Origin: Cytobacillus firmus
GTDB taxonomy: Bacteria; Bacillota; Bacilli; Bacillales; Cytobacillaceae
Direction: 5' to 3'
Assembly: GCF_023657595.1 (NCBI RefSeq)
Contig: NZ_CP098323.1
Location: 1,450,001-1,514,000 of the forward strand
DNA length: 64,000 nucleotides
The notes under the pieces were generated by a model that searched no databases, was not told the DNA's origin, and was given only the letters and a program-made list of their open reading frames with translations. The first letter of the stretch is position 1. Every line of letters starts with the position of its first letter. This document shows, piece after piece, positions 45,996-55,004 of the stretch. The position numbers and the translations under genes were made by a program.

Positions 45996-46343
45996 TCAAT
46001 CTGTTCCGCGGCTGACATCCTTAGTCGGATGCATGAAAGGGTAGGCTTGGGGCGTCTTTTTGCTTTCAAGGAGTTCTTTGTTTTCTGTTGTATTCCAGCC
46101 AATATCATTTGTAGGATGAATCCATTCGTCTCCAGCCATAACTGCAGGATCTGTTTCATCACTCCAGTTTTCCAGCGGTGAACTGTTTGAGGAATAATGA
46201 CTGTCCCCGATCGTTACGCCAAAAGAATTCTTGAAAGGAGGCTGAAGCTTCATGCCTGTGTCCTTAAAGCTCGGAGCTTCAATTTGATGTGGGAGTGTCT
46301 CGTCAATGCCAATGCTTTTATTTAACTTCTTTTCATTTGTCAT
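45996..46343 (-). CDS. DUF3905-like protein (115 aa)
   Basis: A 115-residue soluble protein, rich in polar residues. The central block FGVTIGDSHYSSNSSPLENWSDETDPAVMAGDEWIHPTNDIGWNTTENK looks like the DUF3905 family of Bacillus proteins; identification is from memory. The ATG at 46343 follows AAAGGAATGAG. Function unknown. Confidence 0.7.
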   Translation of the reverse strand: MTNEKKLNKSIGIDETLPHQIEAPSFKDTGMKLQPPFKNSFGVTIGDSHYSSNSSPLENWSDETDPAVMAGDEWIHPTNDIGWNTTENKELLESKKTPQAYPFMHPTKDVSRGTD

Positions 46344-46511
46344 AAGCGGCTCATTCCTTTTTACTCTATTTTTTGTACTGAAGAAAAATTTATGAATGCA
46401 AAATAAGGAAGGCACAGTGAGGAATGAAACCGTTTATTTTACTAAAAATAAACCTGTGTTAAAACGGAAAATTAATTTAACACGGAAAAATTTTGTCAGG
46501 AGGAGATTGGG

Positions 46512-46673
46512 ATGGCAAAACGAAAAGCTGAGTATAATGCTGTTGAAAAATACAGTAAGACTCCTAAGAAGAACCTTCAGGAATCGGAGTTTTCAGCAGA
46601 ATTCAGCCAGGGAGAGAATCCCATGAAAATGGCTAACCGCAACTCCAAACATGGGAGAGAGGGAAGAGCTTAG
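46512..46673 (+). CDS. small basic protein (53 aa), possibly gamma-SASP-like
   Basis: A 53-residue protein started by ATG 46512 after AGGAGA. Composition is Lys/Asn/Glu-rich with the segment NLQESEFSAEFSQGE, echoing the N-x-Q...EFxxEF repeat of gamma-type SASP (SspE). The next gene, overlapping its stop by 1 base, contains SANVEFGMEFGD. Assignment is tentative. Confidence 0.6.
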   Translation: MAKRKAEYNAVEKYSKTPKKNLQESEFSAEFSQGENPMKMANRNSKHGREGRA

Positions 46674-46828
46674 TGGATCAAAATAAACCACGAAAAACAA
46701 GCCGGCAGAATGACTCTGCCAACGTAGAATTCGGCATGGAGTTTGGTGATATAAATGCCGGAAAATTTTACGAGCTGCCCTTTATGAACCGTGATAAAGA
46801 TAAAAAGAAAGATCGGGATAAATGCTAA
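46673..46828 (+). CDS. small hydrophilic protein (51 aa)
   Basis: A 51-residue protein started by GTG that shares one base with the previous stop. It contains RQNDSANVEFGMEFGDINAGKFYELP and a DKDKKKDRDKC tail. The EFGMEFG run resembles the EFGTEFA repeat of SspE-type spore proteins. The two genes are probably co-translated and spore-expressed; no family assigned. Confidence 0.6.
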   Translation: MDQNKPRKTSRQNDSANVEFGMEFGDINAGKFYELPFMNRDKDKKKDRDKC

Positions 46829-46860
46829 AAAACCGGCAGTTTTTTTCTGCCGGTTTTTTT
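46827..46860. terminator. terminator between the small genes and the radical SAM gene
   Basis: AACCGGCAG/CTGCCGGTT with T-runs, placed between convergent genes. Confidence 0.9.
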
Positions 46861-46862
46861 CA

Positions 46863-48608
46863 TTATTGTAAAGGACCCGAAAAGATAGAGACTTTTTCAA
46901 AGCTTGAATCGAAATAGGCAAGCAGAACAGAGTCTTTCTTTTCAATTAATCCCTCGTTAATATACCTTTCGATATCAAAGGATAATCTTTCACTTAAGGT
47001 ATGTTTGTATATTTCCTTTTCATTCAGCTGAAGATTTAAGAAGCTTTCTCCCAGCTGGTTTGGGTTTTCGAGCAGTGACTGGTAAAGCTTTGATCTTTCG
47101 GATTTTTCAAAGGTTGGCTGCCACCATGGTTTTCTGGGCTTATATTTTTGTTTCGAAATATAGTCAAACTTCATTAGTCCTTCGGCTATATCCAAATCAG
47201 CAATTTCTTTTGTTTGAAGAAATTCAAAAAGCCGTTTGAATAAATCCTCAAGCTGATGCCCAATTCGGGACCAGCCTTTTTGCTCCCAATAGCTGCCGAA
47301 CTCCTGGAAAAAATCGAAGGGAGTCGGAAATACTTTTGTAACCAAATATTCAACAGTTGCATCCATTCTATGGTCATTCCAATATTTCTCTAACACATCT
47401 TCGACCTGTTTAATGCGAATGATGTCATCGAAGGACAAAACATTATTTCCTAATATTTCATATGGTGAATGGTCCATATAAATATATTGATGATCTTCTG
47501 CTCTTAAGCGAAGCCCCGTGCCTCTCAGCATTTTTAAGAAGCCGAGCTGGAGCTCTTCCGGCCGCATGGCAAATACATCGTTAAATGTTTTTTTGAATGA
47601 ATCATAATCTTCCTCAGGCAGTCCGGCAATTAAGTCGAGATGCTGATCGATTTTTCCTCCATCCTTTACCATTGTGACTGTTCGGCAAAGCTTGTCAAAA
47701 TTCTGCTTCCTCATGACCAATTCATTTGTATAGTCATTTGTAGACTGTACGCCAATTTCGAATCGGAACAAACCTGCAGGAGCTTCCTTATTCAGAAATT
47801 CAATTACTTCAGGTCTCATAATATCTGCGGTGATCTCAAATTGAAAGACAGTTCCCGGCAGATGCTCATCAATCAAAAATTGGAACATTTCCAAGGCATA
47901 ACTGCGGCTAATGTTGAATGTGCGGTCCACAAATTTTAGGGTTTTTGCACCATTCTTCATTAAATATCGGATATCGTCCTTGATTTTTTCCCTGTCAAAG
48001 TACCGCACACCTACTTCAATAGAGGAAAGGCAAAACTGGCAGCTGAATGGACATCCCCGGCTGGTTTCTATATAAGTGACACGTTTAGAAAGGTGGGGAA
48101 TATCTTCTTCAAAGCGGAATGGTGAAGGCAGATCGCGCAAGTCCAGCTTATTCCGCTGTGGATTAATGCGAACCTGGCCGTTTTCCCTGAAAGCAAGACC
48201 ATGCACATTTTCCATATTCATGGTGCTGTTCAGCTCCGTCAGCAGCTGTTTGAAGGTTTCCTCACCTTCTCCGATCACAATGTAATCAAATTCTTGTATA
48301 TTGTTCATCCAATCTGCAACATCATAAGTTACTTCTGGTCCTCCGACTACAATATGAATGGAGGGATCAATCTTTTTTATCATCTTAATGACCTTAATGG
48401 TTTCCTCGATATTCCATATATAACAGCTGAATCCGATCACATCAGGCTTTTTGCGGATCAGATCTGTAACGATATTCATTACTGGATCTTTAATTGTATA
48501 TTCGGCTAGTTCCACATCGAAATCCGGCTGAGCGTATGCCTTGAGATATCGGATCGCTATATTTGTATGAATATATTTGGCATTAAGCGTACTGGCGATA
48601 ACTTTCAT
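46863..48608 (-). CDS. B12-binding domain radical SAM protein
   Basis: A 581-residue enzyme. The N-terminal cobalamin-binding fold is seen (MKVIASTLNAKYIHTNIAIRYLKA, GGPEVTYDVADWM, EGEETFKQLL). The radical SAM motif CPFSCQFC (CxxxCxxC) follows at about residue 190, and a C-terminal DUF4080-type region closes it. It catalyses an unknown B12/SAM-dependent reaction, likely a methylation or rearrangement. No neighbouring substrate gene gives a hint. It reads toward the small gene pair and ends at a shared terminator. Confidence 0.88.
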   Translation of the reverse strand: MKVIASTLNAKYIHTNIAIRYLKAYAQPDFDVELAEYTIKDPVMNIVTDLIRKKPDVIGFSCYIWNIEETIKVIKMIKKIDPSIHIVVGGPEVTYDVADWMNNIQEFDYIVIGEGEETFKQLLTELNSTMNMENVHGLAFRENGQVRINPQRNKLDLRDLPSPFRFEEDIPHLSKRVTYIETSRGCPFSCQFCLSSIEVGVRYFDREKIKDDIRYLMKNGAKTLKFVDRTFNISRSYALEMFQFLIDEHLPGTVFQFEITADIMRPEVIEFLNKEAPAGLFRFEIGVQSTNDYTNELVMRKQNFDKLCRTVTMVKDGGKIDQHLDLIAGLPEEDYDSFKKTFNDVFAMRPEELQLGFLKMLRGTGLRLRAEDHQYIYMDHSPYEILGNNVLSFDDIIRIKQVEDVLEKYWNDHRMDATVEYLVTKVFPTPFDFFQEFGSYWEQKGWSRIGHQLEDLFKRLFEFLQTKEIADLDIAEGLMKFDYISKQKYKPRKPWWQPTFEKSERSKLYQSLLENPNQLGESFLNLQLNEKEIYKHTLSERLSFDIERYINEGLIEKKDSVLLAYFDSSFEKVSIFSGPLQ

Positions 48609-48689
48609 TTATTTCTGAACTCCCTTGTTAGCAACTTAAACATCATATAATTGTATCATATTTTTGACTGAAAAAAAGGAAGTAAAACA

Positions 48690-48720
48690 TTGACATATGC
48701 TAGGGACGATAAACTATACT
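48690..48720 (+). promoter_or_regulatory. possible lut promoter
   Basis: TTGACA at 48690-48695 and TATACT at 48715-48720, spaced 19 bases (longer than ideal), lie about 95 bases before lutA. An AT-rich palindromic stretch follows. A LutR site cannot be defined with confidence. Confidence 0.4.
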
Positions 48721-48814
48721 AATTATTATAATATTTATAAAAATACAACAATTCGCATTATAACTATAGTAAGATAATAGAAAATAAAACAATTAGCTGG
48801 GAGAGGGAATAGAG

Positions 48815-49531
48815 ATGAAGGTAAGTCTTTTTGCAACATGTCTGGTAGATATGTTTCAGGGAAATGCAGGCAAGGCAGCAGTTGAACTGCTCGAGCGGCT
48901 GGGGTGTGAAATAGATTTCCCGGAAGCACAGGTCTGCTGCGGCCAGCCTGCCTACAACAGCGGCTATGTGAAGGAATCGAAGGAAGCCATGAAAAGGATG
49001 ATCACGGCATTTGAACATGCAGAATATGTTGTTTCCCCTTCCGGATCCTGCGCCTATATGTTTCATGAGTATCCGCAGGTTTTTAAAGGAGACTCTGTAT
49101 GGGAACCCAAGGCAAAAAAGCTGGCAGAGAAAACATACGAACTTACTCAATTTATCGTTGAAGTTCTAAATGTGGACGACGTCGGGGCGAGTTTAAATGG
49201 GAAGGCCACCTATCATACATCCTGCCATATGACCCGGCTCCTTGGAGTTAAAGAAGCTCCCATGAGACTATTGAAAAATGTGAAGGGCCTTGAATTTGAA
49301 GAGCTTCCAGGCAAAGAGCAATGCTGCGGTTTTGGAGGTACTTTCTCCGTGAAAATGGCTCAAATATCGGAACAAATGGTAGATGAGAAGGTTGGGCATA
49401 TAGAGGAGACTGAAGCGGAAATTCTTATTGGAGCTGATGCAGGGTGCCTGATGAATATTGGAGGCAGGATTGGAAGGCAGGGAAAACCCATAAGAGTTAT
49501 GCATATTGCTGAAGTGTTGAATTGCCGCTGA
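48815..49531 (+). CDS. lutA: lactate utilization protein LutA
   Basis: A 238-residue iron-sulfur protein of the LutABC L-lactate oxidation complex. Two CCG domains are seen ([11 protein letters not shown] and [12 protein letters not shown]), with cysteines in [11 protein letters not shown] and SCHMTRL. It has a strong GGGAGAGGG site. The gene begins the operon lutA-lutB-lutC, which converts L-lactate to pyruvate. Confidence 0.95.
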   Translation: MKVSLFATCLVDMFQGNAGKAAVELLERLGCEIDFPEAQVCCGQPAYNSGYVKESKEAMKRMITAFEHAEYVVSPSGSCAYMFHEYPQVFKGDSVWEPKAKKLAEKTYELTQFIVEVLNVDDVGASLNGKATYHTSCHMTRLLGVKEAPMRLLKNVKGLEFEELPGKEQCCGFGGTFSVKMAQISEQMVDEKVGHIEETEAEILIGADAGCLMNIGGRIGRQGKPIRVMHIAEVLNCR

Positions 49532-49569
49532 GAAATTAATGGACATGCTATGTTACAGGAGGAATAGTT

Positions 49570-51000
49570 ATGGCTATGAAAATAGGAACAAACGACTTTA
49601 AGGATCGTGTAGATTCCGGAATAAACAATTCCTTTATGAGAGGGGCAGTGTCAGGTGCACAGGAAAGGCTTCAGACTAGAAGACTTGATGCTGCCGCAGA
49701 ACTTGGAAATTGGGAAGAATGGCGTTCGCTATCAGAAGAAATTCGCCAGCATGTACTTGAAAATCTTGATTTTTACTTATACCAGCTCAGCGAAAGTGTG
49801 GCTAAAAGGGGAGGGCACGTTTACTTTGCTGAAACTGCTGGAGAAGCCTCTGCATATATACGGGAAGTAATTGAAAAGAAGAATGCAAGAAAAGTGGTTA
49901 AATCAAAATCAATGGTAACCGAAGAGATCCACTTAAATGCCACATTGGAAGAGGCGGGGTGCCAGGTCATTGAAACAGATTTGGGGGAATACATTCTTCA
50001 GGTGGACGACCATGATCCCCCGTCACATATTGTGGCGCCTGCCCTTCATAAGAATAAAGAGCAGATTCGGGATGTTTTTGCAGAAAAACTTAGCTATCAG
50101 AACACAGAAAAGCCGGAAGAGCTTGCTTGGCATGCGAGAGAAATGCTTCGCCACGAATACTTAACCGCTGATGTTGGCATTACGGGCTGCAACTTCGCTG
50201 TGGCTGAAACAGGTTCAATTACATTAGTGACTAATGAAGGCAATGCAGATCTTGTCACTGCCTTGCCTAAGACACAAATTACGGTAATGGGCATGGAAAG
50301 GCTGGTCCCGACTTACGAGGAAATGGAAGTGTTAGTCAGCATGCTGACCAGAAGCGCGGTTGGACAAAAGCTAACGAGTTATATAACTGTTTTGACTGGT
50401 CCAAAAGAAGAACTTGATGTTGATGGACCCGAGGAATTCCACCTTGTCATTGTAGACAATGGCCGCTCATCGATATTAGGAGGGGAGTTTCAATCCATTC
50501 TGCAATGTATCCGCTGCGCCGCTTGTGTGAATGTTTGTCCCGTATACAGGCATGTAGGAGGCCATTCCTACGGATCGATTTATTCAGGCCCGATCGGAGC
50601 GGTTCTGTCACCGCTTTTAGGCGGCTATGATGATTATAAAGAATTGCCTTATGCATCAACCCTTTGCGGGGCCTGTACAGAAGCATGTCCAGTCAAAATC
50701 CCTCTGCATGAGCTGCTTCACAAACACCGGCAGGTAATTGTCGAAAAAGAAGGAAGGGCTCCAATATCGGAAAAGATGACGATGAAGGCCTTTGGACTGG
50801 GGGCAGCTTCACCTTCCCTTTATAAATTGGGATCTAAACTGGCACCGGCAGCCATGAATCCATTTACAGCAGGCGACAAAATTACAAAGGGGCCCGGCCC
50901 TTTAAAGGCATGGACAGAAATCAGGGATTTTCCAGCTCCTAATAAAGAAAGATTTCGTGATTGGTTCAATAACCGGCCAAAAGGAGGAGGACAGCAGTGA
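49570..51000 (+). CDS. lutB: lactate utilization protein LutB
   Basis: A 476-residue Fe-S flavoprotein-like subunit. 4Fe-4S motifs [14 protein letters not shown] and [12 protein letters not shown] lie at about residues 310 and 365, with a LUD (lactate utilization) domain before them ([24 protein letters not shown]). The ATG follows AGGAGG; overlaps lutC by 4 bp (GTGA). Confidence 0.95.
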   Translation: MAMKIGTNDFKDRVDSGINNSFMRGAVSGAQERLQTRRLDAAAELGNWEEWRSLSEEIRQHVLENLDFYLYQLSESVAKRGGHVYFAETAGEASAYIREVIEKKNARKVVKSKSMVTEEIHLNATLEEAGCQVIETDLGEYILQVDDHDPPSHIVAPALHKNKEQIRDVFAEKLSYQNTEKPEELAWHAREMLRHEYLTADVGITGCNFAVAETGSITLVTNEGNADLVTALPKTQITVMGMERLVPTYEEMEVLVSMLTRSAVGQKLTSYITVLTGPKEELDVDGPEEFHLVIVDNGRSSILGGEFQSILQCIRCAACVNVCPVYRHVGGHSYGSIYSGPIGAVLSPLLGGYDDYKELPYASTLCGACTEACPVKIPLHELLHKHRQVIVEKEGRAPISEKMTMKAFGLGAASPSLYKLGSKLAPAAMNPFTAGDKITKGPGPLKAWTEIRDFPAPNKERFRDWFNNRPKGGGQQ

Positions 51001-51716
51001 ACGGAACTATTCAGAATCGGGACGCTTTTTTAAATAAAATTGCAGGCAGACTGGGAAGGGAAAAGAGAATTTCCGGAGCTGAAAGGCCAAAGTGGAGCTA
51101 TAATCCTCAAGGTTCCATCTTTAAAGAAGCAGATGCAGATGAGCTTCTTGAAGCTTTAAAAACACAGTGCACGAAAATTCACACTGACCTTATTGTAACA
51201 AAAGCCGCCAATTTGCCGGATACTCTTAAAGAGATTGCAGCCCTGTACGGAGGCGGTCCAGTTGTGACCTGGAAGGATGACCGTTATAGACAGTTTGGGC
51301 TTACGCAGCTATTTGAGGAAATTTGGCCAAAAGCGAATGTGGAAGTATATGAATGGGATTATTCTGCTGGAAAAATTAATGTTGATTACACAGAAAAGGC
51401 CAATATCGGCATCACCATCAGTGAAATTACTCTGGCTGAATCCGGAACAGCCGTCCTGTTCAGCAGCAGAGACCATGGACGGTCAGTCAGTTTTCTGCCT
51501 GCTGCTTCCATTATCCTTATTCCGAAAAGCACCCTGGTTCCGCGCATGACACAGGCTGCAAGGATCATCAGGGAAAGAGTGAGCAGAGGGGAGCTGGCTC
51601 CTTCATGCATTAATTTCATAACCGGACCAAGCAATTCAGCAGATATTGAGATGAACCTCGTTGTGGGAGTCCATGGGCCTGTTAAGGCTGCTTATATTGT
51701 TATAGATGATTTATAA
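50997..51716 (+). CDS. lutC: lactate utilization protein LutC
   Basis: A 239-residue LUD-domain protein ([39 protein letters not shown]), the third subunit of the lactate oxidase. The GTG start overlaps the lutB stop. A terminator follows at 51751. Confidence 0.95.
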   Translation: MNGTIQNRDAFLNKIAGRLGREKRISGAERPKWSYNPQGSIFKEADADELLEALKTQCTKIHTDLIVTKAANLPDTLKEIAALYGGGPVVTWKDDRYRQFGLTQLFEEIWPKANVEVYEWDYSAGKINVDYTEKANIGITISEITLAESGTAVLFSSRDHGRSVSFLPAASIILIPKSTLVPRMTQAARIIRERVSRGELAPSCINFITGPSNSADIEMNLVVGVHGPVKAAYIVIDDL

Positions 51717-51750
51717 TGCGTGAGCACCTGGCATCATAAGAACGAGAAAA

Positions 51751-51778
51751 AACGCCAAACTTTTGTTGGCGTTTTTTT
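51751..51778 (+). terminator. terminator after lutC
   Basis: AACGCCAA/TTGGCGTT with a run of seven or more T residues. Confidence 0.9.
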
Positions 51779-51782
51779 GTAG

Positions 51783-51826
51783 CGTCCCAGGCGAGATTCG
51801 AACTCACGACCTACAGCTTAGGAGGC
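51783..51826 (-). other. 3' fragment of tRNA-Arg(CCT), attachment site
   Basis: The minus strand reads GCCTCCTAAGCTGTAGG, then TCGTGAGTTCGAATCTCGC and CTGGGACG: anticodon loop with CCT, variable region, T arm and acceptor 3' strand of a tRNA-Arg. The 5' half is missing and unrelated sequence continues. This is the usual footprint of an integrase attachment site (attL or attR). Confidence 0.8.
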
Positions 51827-52315
51827 GGGCTTACTTATAAGGAACAACATTGAAGGACTTGGACAAACTCTTGATAAATTAACATTTTTGAACTGTGAAC
51901 AGGATTGAGTTGGTTAGAATTTGGAGCTTAATGATGAGTTTCGACCCCATATCGACCCCAACGACTCCAAATTAAATTTGTACCTAAGGGTTATAAAACA
52001 CTCTGCACTAAATTAAAACATCATTTGTTTGAGTATATATTAATAATCTTAGCTATTAATTAGTATTAAATTAAGGTTTTAATCAAAGATCCCTACATCT
52101 GTTTAGTATTGAGATAGACTCAGAAAAATATTTAAAGCCCCTCTCAAGTTGGAGAAGGGCTTATATTATTTAATTCAAAACACTATACTAACTATAAGCG
52201 CAGTATACCTTTTCCCACAATTTCAGAGTCTAGTATAAACGCTAATATTGAGAAGTTTTATTCTCAATAGGAAAGTGAAGAGGGATATAGCAGCTAACCT
52301 ATTTTTCTCGTGGCA
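51827..52315. other. left edge of the integrated element, no gene
   Basis: AT-rich, with no credible reading frame. It holds a GACCCCATATCGACCCCA direct repeat (GACCCCA twice, near 51944) and a hairpin at 52135-52162 (AAGCCC-TCTC with GAGA-GGGCTT, one mismatch) that may end the minus-strand gene to its right. Confidence 0.6.
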
Positions 52316-52504
52316 TTATGGTTTACTATTATTGTTTCCCCGTCTTTTTGCCATAAACATTACCAAGAAGTCATAGATTGCGAATAAAGCAGTTAAAATG
52401 ATAATAGCATTAAAACCATGTTCACGTGGAACTATGAAATAAGAAAAAATAAGAGTTAAACCAAAAATTAACCAACCAATGTAATGCCATCTATAATATG
52501 ACAT
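52316..52504 (-). CDS. small two-helix membrane protein, possible immunity protein
   Basis: A 62-residue protein with two membrane helices (YIGWLIFGLTLIFSYFIV and NAIIILTALFAIYDFLVMF) and a basic tail MAKRRGNNNSKP. AGGAGGG lies upstream of the ATG. It follows the secreted protein gene by 19 bp on the same strand, the arrangement of a bacteriocin and its immunity protein. That role is inference. Confidence 0.65.
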   Translation of the reverse strand: MSYYRWHYIGWLIFGLTLIFSYFIVPREHGFNAIIILTALFAIYDFLVMFMAKRRGNNNSKP

Positions 52505-52523
52505 ATCTAATCCCTCCTAGCTT

Positions 52524-53282
52524 TTAATATACCCGCACTCTATAAGGTTCACCTGTTTCAGATTTTACTAATGTTGTTCGGGAGCTATTTGTATATAAAT
52601 TTAATTGTATTTTACTCCATAGATAATTTGGATCAGTATCAGCAGCTGTAGCACCTCTTCTTTTAAAATATCCAACTTTCATATTCCAAGTAACCATTAA
52701 TCCTGCAAAAAGAGCTGCTAAACTTCCGACATAGGGAATAAGATTTAATAGATAAGCTGTTATTGCAGCGACTGTCATTTTACCTTCTACTGTAACAGTA
52801 AGGTTACTCCACTTAGACCAAACCCAGGATCCTTTAATTGCTTGTATCCCAATTGTTTCTGTTTGGACTTGGTTATTATTAGTTGGGGTTGGGGCATGCC
52901 CTTTTGTGACAAAACCATTGATTTCCTTACCATCCACCTCAACAACCATACTATTGGTAGATTTCTCTAAATCCTTAATTTCTTCTTCACTAAGGTAATC
53001 GCTGGAAACGCTTACGTATCCGTTGGACTTGTTGGTTTCGAACTCTTGATATCCCTTGTCGTCTTGAATAGTCGTGGTAATAAATTTATCATCATGAACA
53101 CTCTTTACCTTATAATCTATTCCCTCATGTTTAAATGAAAAGTCGTGTGGCCCATTATCATGATTTAAAGTAACACCTTTCGATTGTGCATGAGGATTTT
53201 CTGCAGATGCAAAGTTTGCTCCAATGGGGGAAAACGCCAAAGATAAAGAAAGGGCACATAAAAAAGCTTTTGTTTTTTTCAA
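52524..53282 (-). CDS. secreted protein with hydrophobic C-terminal segment, possible bacteriocin
   Basis: A 252-residue exported protein. The signal peptide is MKKTKAFLCALSLSLAFSPIGANFASAE. The middle is hydrophilic. A long hydrophobic stretch at about residues 170-197 (TVAAITAYLLNLIPYVGSLAALFAGLMV) is followed by a basic, Tyr-rich end. The size and layout recall the large geobacillin-26-type bacteriocins, but I cannot confirm family membership. ATG follows AAGGAGG. Located in the mobile element next to a two-helix membrane protein. Confidence 0.65.
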   Translation of the reverse strand: MKKTKAFLCALSLSLAFSPIGANFASAENPHAQSKGVTLNHDNGPHDFSFKHEGIDYKVKSVHDDKFITTTIQDDKGYQEFETNKSNGYVSVSSDYLSEEEIKDLEKSTNSMVVEVDGKEINGFVTKGHAPTPTNNNQVQTETIGIQAIKGSWVWSKWSNLTVTVEGKMTVAAITAYLLNLIPYVGSLAALFAGLMVTWNMKVGYFKRRGATAADTDPNYLWSKIQLNLYTNSSRTTLVKSETGEPYRVRVY

Positions 53283-53748
53283 AATTTAAATCCTCCTTGA
53301 ATTATATTCCAAAAAATAACACTCTACAATCAATCAAAAGAATTAGATACTAATAAAGTTAAAATTTCCTAATTTAACCTCCTTTTCCTTTTCTACCAAT
53401 TAGACGAATGAAATTTCTAAAGGTATCACCTAAATTTTCAATTTATTCCTTTTTTTGTAATTTAAATAAAAGTTATATAGGTGTAATCCTACAGTTGCTA
53501 TAGGCTACGTTTCTGTTGTTTTTTTACATGAAAAATTATCATTTAAGTTGTGGGAAGCATATCTTTCGGATGGAAACATTTACTTTAGGGGACAGCTTAC
53601 GCAAAATGTAAACTAAATTTGGCAATTTATTATTAAACTAAACCGCCGCATTAGTTTGATAATAAAGCATTAATCCATCTTTGATTAATGCCAAATAGGA
53701 TTAATGCCTTATTTATTTACATACATTTGTAATACTTCTATTTATTTC
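53283..53748. other. intergenic region with palindromes beside the integrase remnant
   Basis: No gene. It contains an imperfect 16-bp inverted repeat (53626-53641 with 53651-53666), a perfect hairpin GCATTAATC/GATTAATGC (53667-53675 with 53683-53691) and a third GATTAATGC copy at 53699-53707. These lie just downstream of the integrase gene and may be integrase arm sites or a terminator. Confidence 0.55.
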
Positions 53749-54606
53749 CTATGCTTTCTTTTCGAAAAATTCGTCAAAGTGACTTGCTGCTGTTTTATCT
53801 GCCTCTTCCAATACGTGGCCATAAATGTTCATGGTGGTCGAAATATCAGCATGCCCCAATCGTTCACTAATTACCTTTGCATGAACTCCTTCATTAATTA
53901 GGAGAGTAGCAGAGGTGTGCCTGAGGTCGTGAAAGCGTATATGCTTAAAGTTATGTTTTTTAGTAAATCTCCGCCACCACTGACCGATACTGTCTGGACG
54001 GATAGGCTTTCCGAATTCATTTCCAAAGATGAAAAAGTGATCGGGCCATTCCGAGAGGTCACGTACTTTCCATTTATCCTGTCGGCTAGTTAGCTCTAGT
54101 TTCTTTAACACTTCAAGTAATTTCTCTGGGACACTAACTGTTCGGTCTTTTCCTGTTTTGGTTCCTTTTATTTGTACGCCTTTGCCTTTAATCTCTGTAA
54201 TAGCTTGCTCGATTCGAATAGTTCCTTTTTCAAAGTCAACATGTTTCCATTCAAGTCCAGCAATTTCACCTTCTCTGGCTCCAGTCGAAACAGCTAGGAG
54301 GATAAGTGTTTTCCAAAATAGGGGCTTATCATCAAGCAGCTGCATTAACTGGCTTAATTCTTCCTTTGAATAAACCTCTGATTTTTTTGCTTTTCCATTA
54401 GGTGGCTTTGCGCCAATAGGAGGGTTTTCTTTAATTAGCTTCCATTTATATGCGCATGAGAGGACAGTGTTAAATGCCTTATAGCAGTTCAGTACAGAAG
54501 ATGCTGAAAGTTTCCCGGTCTTACCGTCAAGACGCTGGCCATTCTTTTTAAGGTCATTGATAAAATTTACAACATGAATAGTTTTGATATCTCCTATGTT
54601 GGAGAA
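53749..54606 (-). pseudogene. tyrosine integrase, N-terminally truncated
   Basis: A phage-type integrase lacking its start. The core-binding domain (IHVVNFINDLKKNGQRLDG onward) and the catalytic domain are present: Arg in STGAREGEIAGLEW, HDLRHTSATLL (His-x-x-Arg), GHADISTTMNIYGH with the catalytic Tyr. The frame is open up to a TGA at about 54607, and there is no start codon or ribosome binding site there; the arm-type DNA-binding domain is missing and unrelated sequence begins. An internal ATG at 54345 would start within the catalytic domain. The element has probably lost the ability to excise. Confidence 0.82.
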
Positions 54607-55004
54607 TCAGCTGTTTTGGAATGTAAGACAGCTAGCGCCTATCTAGCGTAGTTGCATTTTATGATTCAAAGAAGGGATATAAGGCTGCCCAGTTTCAGCT
54701 GGGTTATAAAGGTTATGCGATCCAAACCAATTCGCACGGAAATGCTGCCAGATTGGTTTGACGATGATCCGAAAGCATGAGAAATACAAGGGCGTTTGTC
54801 ATTATCAGGGACCTGATTTCTATGGTGTAGCATTTCATCTTGATGAAAGGGAAGGATTAGATTTGTTTGTTGCCAAGATAAATAGGTGGCTGGAAGAGTA
54901 AGACAAGGAAGCAAAAGAGTAAACTAGGTATTCTTTCGAATTCTAAAAGTATACTCCCTACATTTTTTGTAAATGTTAAGAGAAAAACAAGGGAGGATTT
55001 TTAG
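54607..55004. other. junction region with small gene fragments
   Basis: Sequence to the right of the truncated integrase. It holds short open stretches in different frames on the plus strand (one ends QFQLGYKGYAIQTN near 54739; another, ATG 54764 to TAA 54901, encodes MIRKHEKYKGVCHYQGPDFY and 25 more residues) without ribosome binding sites. They look like remains of genes. I cannot name the source. Confidence 0.45.

Noticed and set aside
51783..51826. Complete tRNA-Arg gene
   Set aside because: The 5' acceptor strand, D arm and 5' side of the anticodon stem are missing.
54666..54914. 82-codon open frame on the minus strand
   Set aside because: No ribosome binding site and no recognisable domain; plus-strand fragments in the same place look more protein-like.
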